A stretch of DNA of 64,000 bases from Verticillium longisporum (Eukaryota; Ascomycota; Sordariomycetes; Glomerellales; Plectosphaerellaceae): assembly GCA_019188255.1 (NCBI GenBank), contig JAETXT010000001.1, positions 6,758,001-6,822,000 on the forward strand. The letters are read 5' to 3'. Numbering within the stretch: position 1 is the first letter of the stretch; each line of letters begins with the position of its first letter. Under the pieces are notes generated by a model. It was given only the letters and a program-made list of their open reading frames with translations, ran no database searches and was not told where the DNA came from. Below are positions 22,933 through 32,772 of this stretch, in pieces. Both the position numbers and the translations under genes were made by a program.

Positions 22933-23849
22933 TAGTAGTTGGGTCATGGGCTGGCTGCACGTGCTGGGTGCTCTGGTTTGGCCAGTAACAATCAGTGAGT
23001 CGACCCCTGGAAGAGCAGTCGGGGGCCGAGTCAGCGCCAGCGTGAGAGAAGGCCGCAAGACATTGCCGATAACATGACATTTGAGGGCGATGGGCGAGGT
23101 TTCTTGACATGTCGCAGCGACAATGATCATAGTATATAGAGATTGGCATGCGATTCATCAGAATTTCCTGCATTCAATGTCGTGGCACTCCATCTGATGG
23201 TTCCTCAGACATGAACCCAGAGCTAGCCGCCGCAGGCAATGACAATCAGGGTGTGTCGAAGTATCTAGACAATGCGAGAGTAGGAGCTCGACCCTGAACT
23301 TCAGAATCATATCACTCAATGGAGAGAGTATCAATATCGAGACACAGACTCCTGGATTCTATGATGGGGATTTTTTTCTGGCCTGCGGCTGCCATTGATG
23401 CTATTCGGACCGCTCTCGGATGACAATGTGACACCACCCATTGGTGATTCGGACTCGGAACCTCCACCGAGCTGATTGGCCGTAGACTGCGAGGTCGGAG
23501 ATGCGGGGACCTCGAAACCCGCTAGGCCGACGACGTCATAGGCTAGCCAGCCACTGAGACCTGCGTGTTGGGTTACAGGGCGCTGCAGGGACCGATTTCT
23601 GGCGCGATAAGCTCGATAGCACCATCTGCAGCGCACCACTAAGGGAAGGTGCGTGCTGCAAGCTGAAGAAAGCGTGACACACACCTTTCCATTCCCACCT
23701 GACTCAACTCGGCTTGACCGACGCCAGCCATTTCTGCATCGCTCGCTGCTGCAGAGGAAAAGCCTTTGAAGGAGAACTTGCAGCTTGGCTTCTCGGCGGT
23801 CCTACGATTTCCCTCCTTCTTCCCAACTCGCAGCGAGCCGCTCAGCAAC
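22933..23849. other. Intergenic, presumed promoter of the PQ-loop gene
   Basis: About 0.9 kb of normal composition from the right edge of the transposon to the next start codon. No convincing ORF; the 117-aa minus-strand frame at 23331-23684 has no recognisable features. Confidence 0.5.
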
Positions 23850-25142
23850 ATGGCTTCCATCATCCCTACGGCCATCATGGCCCTATCGCATCACACGCCC
23901 ACGGTTCGCGATTCCTTATCTGGAATCTTTGGAAGCATCAGCCTGACAGCTTGGATCTGCCTTCTGGTAACCCCTCCCTCGCCCGCCGAAGCTTCAGACC
24001 CTCCAATGTACGACTCCCGGACTGACGCCGCTCCTAGCTGCCCCAACTCATCGCCAATTACAGGGCGCAAAGTGCCGATGGCCTCTCTATGGGCTTTCTG
24101 TTCATCTGGCTGCTTGGTGATATCACCAACCTCGTTGGTTCGTGCCCCCGCAGCACATCTCATAACTGTTCGTGGAACCTGTCAAGCCTCCCTGCCCTCT
24201 CGCGATCTATCATTGCGAGCTTACGGCCTGTACTGCCCAGAATGGCAAGGCCACTCTCGCAGGCTCAATCTGATACGCCCAGCTCGCGAGCACACCGCTA
24301 ACTCGAGCAACACTCTAGGCGCCCTGTTTACACATCTCGCACCGAGCGCTGTCGCCCTCGCCTTCTACTTCTGTATTGCCGACATCGTCCTGATTAGCCA
24401 ATCCATGTATTATAACGCGAAGAATGCTCGCCGCTCTTCGCGTCACCGCCAGCCGCGCGCCACAGACGACCAGGCCCCAGGGGAGGAAGATCCTCTACTG
24501 AACGAGTCGCGCCGCCGCACATCTTCCACTGGCTTGCCTGGGTCGCAGAGGCGCCACGAGGTTCACACCGAAACATCACTCGAGCCGCTGCGTAAGATTG
24601 TGACCGGCGAGGACGATACGCCCGACAGCAACCCCTGGCTGCACAACACCCTAAGCCTCCTTGCCGTGTGGCTTGTCGGTGCTGCCGGCTGGTTCATCTC
24701 ATACAAGGCCGGTGCCTGGGATGCCGACCACGGATCGTCGGACCCCCAGTCGCCGGAGGAGGACGGCATCATGGCCAAGGTCGGTCTGGCCCTCGGCTAC
24801 TTCAGCGCTGTATGCTATCTCCTGTAAGTCGACCTCCCTGAGCCATCGCTTCCAAGGACAGACAAGCTAACTGCTCTCAGCGCACGCGTTCCCCAGATTG
24901 TCAAGAACTACCGCGAAAAGTCATGCGAAGGACTCGCCCTGCTATTCTTCCTGCTGTCCTTGACGGGCAACCTCTCGTACGGCGCCAGCCTGATCGCGTA
25001 CTCACAGGACCCGCACTATCTGCTCAAAGCCCTGCCGTGGCTGGTTGGGTCCCTCGGTACCATCGCCGAGGACATGGTTATCTTTGCACAGTTTCACTTG
25101 TACGCATCTGAACGCACATCCGTGCTGGCGAGCGCGGCGTGA
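23850..25142 (+). CDS. PQ-loop vacuolar amino-acid transporter (Ypq/PQLC2 type)
   Basis: Exons 23850-23966, 24038-24137, 24319-24823 and 24881-25142, in phase, 327 aa. Two PQ-loop repeats are clear: LPQLIANYRAQSADGLSMGF (about residues 40-59) and ARVPQIVKNYREKSCEGLAL (about 242-261), each followed by a hydrophobic helix, giving the seven-helix plan of the family. A charged, Ser/Arg-rich cytosolic loop (about 110-190) separates the halves and includes EEDPLLNES, an acidic dileucine-like motif that could direct sorting to the vacuole. Family members (yeast Ypq1-3, human PQLC2) export cationic amino acids from the vacuole or lysosome. The second intron (181 nt, GTTCGT donor) is longer than others here, but the join VGALFTHLAPSAVALAFYFC fits the family. 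No frameshift. Confidence 0.9.
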
Positions 25143-26340
25143 GATCGTTTACTGCGTGATCAATTGTCGAATGGACAGTCCATGTTGGAAGTACATGCCT
25201 TCACAGCCCGATTGGACAGGAGGGCCAAGAACTTGGGCCACGGTTTTATGAAATGGGTATGATAATCGTCGCCCTCTCGTACCTTTGGCATCATCATATG
25301 GAGAAGACTGGCTGCATTTATTGGCGTCTGGGCAAGGCTTACGCCACCCGGCTGGCTGGCCGCCATCCGAGGCTGGCCTGGTGACATTTTAATTAGAGTT
25401 GTTCAACAGCATTGGTTACGTCGTTGTATTACAACGCGAAGGTAGTCGTCCAGACCACGACGCAGAATCAATGGCGCGTGTTGTCTATTGAGCTTACCAA
25501 TATTATCAAATATCTAGCGTTCGCGATTACTTTTACGGAGAGCGACATGTTGTGACAATACATTGACCTTGCCCGTAGACCACGAGCTGTCCAATATTGG
25601 ACGAACTTCGCTTTTGTGCCTTTGATGGCATCCTCCATCTCGGGTGTCCTTTCGCTTTTGCGTTTTGTCAAGCTTGCGCCGCTTTGCATCATCACTCAGT
25701 TCGACAAGTCGACGACAGCCTTGGATTACTTTCACTTGTAAAACCCATCATGGGCCCAAATCGCGGTTCTACGAGCCCCATAATACCACCCGATGTGCCT
25801 CAACATGCTGCTATATAATGGTTGCTCATTAACGCGTCGAAGAAGACTTGGAAAGCGGTGGATCTGAAGGAGCTGTCCATGTTGATCTGTCGAAGAGACG
25901 CCCGGCCATGGTCCCTCGACTTCTACCGGATCAGCGCGCCAACAGAGTGTATGGGACGTAAAGGCGAGCTGTCAGGGGTTGCCTGGCAATTCAGTGTCCC
26001 TCACATGTCAAACATGGCGGTCGTTAACTTCTGTCAGGCTAGGGAGAACTCGTTGTCAAGTGCGTCTGCCAAGAGGTGCGAGGAATGGCAGTACATGATT
26101 TTAATAGCCATCGGGACCTGTGCTCAGAAGACTATGCGCACTCGGATGTGACATCGCTGCTATGTCCAGTTTAAGGAGTCTGTAGGGGTCAGGCCGTCTC
26201 CGCCAAGTGTTAGCCGGAAAAGGATAACCAAGATAGTACTGCGGCTCAGGGGCTGGGCTGGAGGTGTAGACCGAGCTCGGGGGCTCCTGGGCGGCTTCGA
26301 TATAGCGTGGCTTCGTTATCTATAGTTAAGTGTCTGAATA
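25143..26340. other. Intergenic, no gene recognised
   Basis: About 1.2 kb downstream of the PQ-loop gene, of normal composition until about 26,340, where AT-rich RIPped DNA begins abruptly. The short frames at 25822-26151 (+) and 25468-25735 (-) lack protein features. Confidence 0.45.
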
Positions 26341-26680
26341 AAGGGCTAGAGCGCGTATTAATTTACTCTTGAAATCAAATTTATAAATATTATCTATTCT
26401 TAATTCATTTAAAACATTCAATTCTAAGCTTTTAATAAGTTCTATAGTTATTAAGAATTAATAATATCCTTCCTATTAATCCCTATATACTTCTTTTATA
26501 TATTTCTATTACTATTTTAAGTATTATTACTTATTATAGGTATAATGGATAGGCAGTTAGAGGGACCCTATTATATAACTATCCCTTCGAACCCGAAAAT
26601 TATCTTAGTATAAGTAAGCGCCCTATATACTATATACCGCCTTTATAATTAGGTTTAGTGCTACTACCTTTAATAACCTT
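26341..26680. repeat. AT-rich RIPped DNA flanking the old gypsy element
   Basis: AT-rich sequence with few CA or TG dinucleotides, outside the GCTTA duplication of the gypsy element. It is therefore older repeat DNA that the gypsy entered, or RIP that leaked into the flank. Family not recognised. Confidence 0.6.
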
Positions 26681-26685
26681 GCTTA

Positions 26686-27164
26686 TATTACGACCTAGTA
26701 GCTTCCGAAGGGGGAACACTATTAGAAGGGGTTAGGGTTATTATTTAATAGAAGCTTAGGTTATAACTCTAAGACGATATAGTGTCGTAAGGCGTTACGC
26801 ACTCATTATAATGAATATAAAGTAAGACTTAGATTAATTACTATCGTAAGAAAGAATATATCTATAAGTCTAGAATATCCATCCTTATATACCTATTATC
26901 CTATCCTTATTATATTAGGTAGTAAGCTTATATTAGATAGCTTACTAGTTAGTTATTAGTGATTTATAATATTAGGATTATAGTATATTATCCTATAAAT
27001 TATTCCCTAGCTTATTATAGCGTCCTTAGTAAGCCCGATAATTTACTTTTTATATCTAAGTAAGCTATTATATAATTTATTAAATAAGCCCGATTCTTAT
27101 CTTATTACGCTCCTTAATTATAGGGTCGTCGATTCGTAGCTACCCTATTTCCTTAATTATTATA
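26686..27164 (-). repeat. LTR of the RIPped gypsy element (plus-strand left)
   Basis: Begins tattacgacc and ends attata, RIP-altered forms of TGTTACGACC and GTTACA. 479 bp, clearly related to the 453-bp LTR of the intact element in its first 200 bp. Confidence 0.88.
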
Positions 27165-27900
27165 TAATACTCCTCCTCTAGGCCGATATCTTAGTAGCTA
27201 TAAATAGTAAATCCTAGCCGCTTATAGTAATTCTTCTCTTATTATCTTTATTAACTATAATAAAATATTAAATCGTATTATAAAACGTTTATCTATTAAA
27301 ACCGATTAAAGAAAAGCGCTCGTTACTTTAATTAATTCCGAGAACGAAATTAGGATATTTTATATAGAGTACTTTAAGCGATATCTTATCTATAAGACCG
27401 CCCTTAGTTCTTCTCGCTATAAGGAGTATATCTATCGTAATCGCTCTTATAATAATATAAATATAGTTTCTATATATAAGTTAGTCCTTAATAGGGTTAT
27501 AGCCCTATTTTCTAATAATCGTTTAGTAGAAAAGGCTCTTATAAAATAGAAGAAGCGAGAGGCTAAGATTAAGGATATTAAAATAGAGTTAGAGGTACTC
27601 TAAATAAAGTTAGCGATAGCTTTAAGTTATTTATCCCGTCTTCGTAAGATATAGAAAGCGGCGAAGGCTTATAAGGAAGAGTTATTTATTCGTAGGATTC
27701 GTTAATTAGATAAGGAGGATAACGTCCTTCCTCTAAGTAGGGATAACCTAAGCCTCGAGGCTTAAGAGGCTAATATAGTATAGGACCTTTAGGAGTAAAG
27801 TATTAATAGTATTATAGATTAATCCTCGTTAGGCTTTAGGGAGGAATTTTCCGACCTTAATCCTATATTAAACGATAATATTCTTAGAATAATTATAAAT
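27165..27900 (+). pseudogene. RIP-degraded antisense ORF with a Zn2Cys6-like pattern
   Basis: This sits at the position equivalent to the antisense gene of the intact element. In the frame starting at 27361, six tyrosine codons at 27361, 27370, 27391, 27418, 27427 and 27448 have the spacing X2-X6-X8-X2-X6. That is exactly the spacing of the six cysteines in the intact copy, and TGT/TGC to TAT/TAC is what RIP of CpA on the other strand produces. Local context also matches (SSRYKEYIYRNRSY against SARCGECVKRGRQC). Downstream, remains such as LSYLSRLRKI and IRRIR*LDKEDNVLPL align with the coiled-coil part (VNRLRRIRQI, RRGIQELDEEDSLLPA). Stops interrupt it, most from CAA/CAG or TGG codons. It encoded a diverged member of the same protein type. 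Confidence 0.75.
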
Positions 27901-30900
27901 AATTTAAGTTCTTAATTAATTCCTATATATTTTCTTTATATTTATAATTCTTCTATTTAATTAAGTATTCTTCTTATTTACTTATTTTTCTATAATCGAG
28001 GATTCTTTCGACTTTATATTTATTAATATTTTTAATTTCTACGTTTATTTCGAGTAATATATTATATAGTACTAGCTCTAGTAATATAATATAAAAAATA
28101 GGGTAAATCTTTATATTCTCTAGTAATAAGAGGTAATAGTTAATATCTAAGAGTTTTTTAAAATTTTTAAAAAGTTTTAGTTTTTTAAAATCTAATTTAT
28201 CGTTTAATCGTTTAGTTTTAATATTTTAGTAAATAAAGTAAATACTATCTCCCTCTTATAAAGATAATCCCTTTATCCTTATCTTTTTAGCGTATATAGT
28301 TATTTTAGTATATATAAGCTCGAGGTCGAGCTTAATTTAGTCCTAGATTTTATAGATATTAATTATAATATTAATCGCTTTTAGTATATTTAGTACTTTA
28401 TAGCGTTCTATATAAGCTATTAGGTTATACTTATAGTTAATATAAAAAAGTAATTCCTTTATTAATTCGCTTAGTAAGCTATTATATATAAATTATATAA
28501 TAAATAGTAATATAACCTAATTATCTTATTAATAGTTAATATAATATTAAAAGTACTATTCTAGAGTCTAGTTCGTTTTTTCTATCTATTTATCTATTTA
28601 TAGGTAAAAAGCTATAAATAGCTTATATTTAGCTCTAAATTAAGCGATAAGTAATTTCTAAAAGTTATTAATAAAGAGCTTATCTCTATCTAATATTAAT
28701 TCTTTTAAGAGTCTATATTATCCTATAATATTCCTAAGGAATATATAAATAAGGTCTTCTATTATTCCTATAGCTTTATATAGGAGAAAGTAGGAATATT
28801 TAATAAGTTAGTCGATAATTATTAAGATATTATCGTAAGAGGTCCTAATTAAGGGTTCCTTCGATAATAATAGGCTAATAATAAAGTCTAGTAAGATTAA
28901 CTCCTAGGCTATAGTTAGTATTAATAGTGCTTTAAGTTCTCTATAGGGCCTATATCTCTCTACTTTACTTTTCTTATAGAGGTTATAGTTACGGATTATT
29001 ACTATAACGTCCTATCTAATTCCTTTAAAATCGTAATATTTTCTAAATTAAGTGAATATTTTTACTACTCCTTAGTATCCGTAGGCCTTAGCCCCGTAGA
29101 CTTATTCGATAAGCTCTATAGTACTCTTAAATAGCTTAGCGGGTTTTATTTATATAGTAACTATTAAGGTACGGTAGTATAGGATTAGATTTCCTTCTTT
29201 ATTATTTATAAAGATCGTATTATTATTTAAGGGTATAATTTATTTATAGTCTAAGTATCTATTTAAGATATTTATTTTATTATTCTTAGATCTTTTATAA
29301 TAGATAATAATAAAGTTAAATTCCGAGAGGAATTTCGCTTATCTAATTTAGCGTTTATTAAGGTCTTTATTCGTTATAAAGTATATAAGATTCTTATAAT
29401 TAATATAGACCTTAACTTTATATTATACTCTAAAGAGATATATTCTTTATTCTTTAAAGGCTTCGATAATTATTATAAGTTCTTTATTATATATCTAATA
29501 ATTAAGTTCTAGTTTATATAGCTTTTTCGAGAAGAATATTACTAAATATAATCGTCCTTAATCGTCCTTTTAGCTTAATTATCCTTTAATAATGAAGTTA
29601 GAGGTATTTATCTCGATTTCTATAGGTTTTTCGGGGTCTATTATCCGGAGGACTAGCTCGCTAAGGATAATATCGATAATTTAACGAAATGCTTTTTCTT
29701 AGGGTTTATTCTATATAAACTCTATTTCCTTAATTATAAAGTTTATTAAAGGATTAATAATCTTATTATATCTTTTTAAGAATCGTTAATAGAAGTTAAT
29801 AAAACTAAGGAATACTTTAACGTCCTTAACGTTTTTTAATATAAACTATTCCTTAATAGCTACTATTTTAGATTTTTCTATCTTAATTTCTCCTAAAGTA
29901 ATTATATACCCTAGGAAATCTATTTCCTATATATAGAATTTAGCTTTTTTAAGCTCTATTAATAGCTCGTATTAGTATAGTTATATAAGGACCTAATAGA
30001 CGTATCCCTTATATTCTTCTATTATCTTCGAGAAAATTAAAATATTATTAAGGTATATTATTATAAAGACGTCTAAGAATTCTCGTAATATATCGTTAAT
30101 TATATTTTAGAAGGTTATAGAAGTATTAATTAATCTAAATAATATAATTAAATATTTATAATATCTTTATTATATTCGGAATATTATTTTCTATTCTTCT
30201 TTATCCTTAATATAGATAAGATTATATATTCCTTTAAGATCGAGTACTATAAATTAATTAGCTTTTATTAATATATCCCTAAGTTCTAATATTAGAGGTA
30301 ATAAGTAGTAATTCTTAATAATAATATCATTTAATTATTTATAATTAATATATAATCTTTCTTTATTATTCTTCTTTAATATAAAGAGAATTAAATATCC
30401 TATTAAGGATATCGATAATCGGATATATCCTTTTCTAAGATTCTCTTTAAAGTATTTATTAAGAGTATTTATCTATTAAGGGTTTAATCTATAGATTTTA
30501 TTAAATTAGGGGCTCTCCTTTTCCTTAATTAGGATTTCGTAATCGTAATATATATATTTAAGTAATACTATATCGACTTCTTCCCTAAAGATCTTTTCAT
30601 ATTTTTAATATTCTTTAAATACGTTCTATAGTCTTTCTTACTATTCTATTATAAGCTCCTCTAGGGTTATCTCCTCTAAGTTATCCTTATTTATAAAAGC
30701 TAATTAGAAGTCGCTTAAAAGACCGTTTATAGGTCTTTCCTTAAAAGCTAATATATTCTACTAGATATAGCTAGCTATCTAATTAATTTAAGGGTTCTAT
30801 TCTCTAAGCTATAGGATATTTAGGATAATTTATTTTCCTCCTATATTAATAATATCGAAGGTTATATAGTTAAGTCGGCGAGAAATAAATACCTAGAGGG

Positions 30901-31590
30901 GCGTAGTCTCTATATTTACGATTCCTCTTCTATACGAGACCGCTTATCCCTCTACTATATTAAGCTAATAGGGTTCCTCCTTATATTTCTAGCTAATATA
31001 GTTCTTATTAATATATTTAGGGCTTATATAATTACTCTAAATATTATTATCTAATAGCGTACTCGCTTATCTTCCTCTTATATTTATTTATATATAGAGG
31101 TAGTTTATATTATAGGTTTATTTAGCGGAGTAGATTACTCTTACTTCCTTTATTAATCGTTATCCCTATTCGATTAACGCTTACCTTTTCCCGAAGAGGA
31201 TAGTATAATAAATAGCTATATTATAGATAGTCCGTTTAAATTATCGTTCCTCTTATTATTCTTATAATAGATATAGAAGAGTAGCTTCTTAACGTCCTTT
31301 ATATAATAGAGTCTCTAATCTCTAGCTTTAGCGATATAATACTTTATATATATATTATTATTATAGTCCTCCTATTTAGTATTATCTTAATAATATTTAT
31401 CGTAATAAGCGGGGTCTAATTAGAATATAAGCCGACCTTAATTATATTCGTTTATATATAGGATCTATTTATAACTCTCCTATTCGAACTCTATTATTAT
31501 TTATAGCTCGATTTAGTAATTATATAGGAGAAATTAATATACGGCCTTCTCCTTAAAATAGTATTTATAATCGTCGTAGATATATTCGGG

Positions 31591-32043
31591 TGTTACGACC
31601 TGGCAGCTTCCGAAGGGGGAACACTGTCAGAGGGTTAGGGTTGCTGTTTGCAGAAGCTTAGGTTGTGACTCTGAGACGATGTGGTGTCGTAAGGCGTTGC
31701 GCACTCGTTACAATGGATACAAGGTAAGACTTAGATTGATCACTGTCGTGAGAAAGAATGTATCTACAAGTCCAGAATGTCCGTCCTTATATACCTGCCA
31801 TCCTGTCCTTGTTGTGTTAGGTGGTGAGCTCATGTTGGATGGCTCACTGTTATGTCGTGATCCTGTTATGTTGGATCACGGCTCACGGCGATCCAGGCAT
31901 AACAGTGATCCTTAGCCCTGGATCACTGTTCCTGGTGATCCCGTCACGTGACCTAGCCTTGGCGAGCCTTATCTTATCAGTGACCCTGGATCCTCTGACG
32001 TGGGGCTTGTCTGCGGCCGGTTGTTCGACCCGTGCTCGTTACA
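31591..32043 (-). repeat. LTR of the intact gypsy (3' LTR relative to gag-pol)
   Basis: 453 bp, TGTTACGACC...CTCGTTACA on the plus strand. It contains several tandem or inverted GGATCACTGTT/AACAGTGATCC motifs near 31840-31930. Besides ending gag-pol transcripts, it is the only upstream region available to drive the antisense ORF that starts at 32145. Confidence 0.95.
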
Positions 32044-32144
32044 TGATACTCCTCCTTCAGGCCGATGTCCCAACGGCCATAAGTAGTAGGTCCTGCCCCA
32101 GATTCGGTTGGTCCGCAAACTCCTCTTTTACTAACCGTGATACG

Positions 32145-32772
32145 ATGTCCAGTCGCATTCGAAAACCTCTGTCGAAGAAAACCGTTGAGCGCGTCAACCT
32201 TGCGTCTTCAATCGAGTCGAAGGGTTCTGACGCGGACATGCCTTGTACCTGGTGCTTCCGGAAAGGTTTGAAATGTCGTATGTCGGAGAAGTCTGCGCGG
32301 TGCGGGGAGTGTGTGAAGCGAGGTCGTCAGTGCGACGGTGTTTTGGTGTCGTCTTCTCGTGAGTATCGTGTTTTCCGCTGGTCAGGTTATCGTGGCTGAT
32401 GGTGGCTCAGTTGAGCGTCTTTCAAAAACCGAAAAGAAATTGGAAGATGACGAGGAGGCTGCGGAAGAAGCGCTGGCCAAATTGCAGGAGGATCTGTCGC
32501 ACGCCGTGAATCGCTTGCGGCGGATTCGGCAGATCAAGAAGAAGGTGAAGGAGCGTAGTGACGAGGCGTTTCGTCGGGGTATCCAGGAGCTGGACGAGGA
32601 GGACAGCTTGCTTCCTGCTCTCAATGCTCATGAGTATTATGTGGAGAGTGATTTGGCGTTTATGGGGGTGACTTCCGACGCGGATTGGCCCTCTTTGGGT
32701 TTGGGGGAGTTGCCGGAGGAGTCTGGTGTTGGTGAAACTGCCTCAGCAGCTGCGGGCAGTTCAAGTTCTTGA
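32145..32772 (+). CDS. Antisense spliced ORF: Zn2Cys6-spaced cysteine motif plus coiled coil
   Basis: Exons 32145-32358 and 32411-32772, with a 52-nt GTGAGT...CAG intron that joins ...VLVSSS to LERLSKTEKK in phase; 191 aa. Cysteines C34, C37, C44, C53, C56 and C63 give C-X2-C-X6-C-X8-C-X2-C-X6-C, inside the Gal4-type consensus. A basic N-terminus (RIRKPLSKK) precedes them. Residues about 75-130 are rich in Glu/Lys/Leu/Arg and should form a coiled coil (LEDDEEAAEEALAKLQEDL, RRIRQIKKKVKERSDEA); an acidic/Ser tail follows. The gene runs opposite to gag-pol, starts 101 bp inside the LTR, and its last 113 bp overlap the end of pol. From memory, similar short proteins recur in fungal gene sets near retroelements; no function is established to my knowledge. 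A DNA-binding or regulatory role is inference. The first ATG in frame after the LTR was chosen as start. Confidence 0.75.

Noticed and set aside
31679..31915. 78-aa frame within the gypsy LTR, repeated at the other LTR
   Set aside because: Entirely inside the LTR, no conserved features, and destroyed in the RIPped LTRs; just open by chance.
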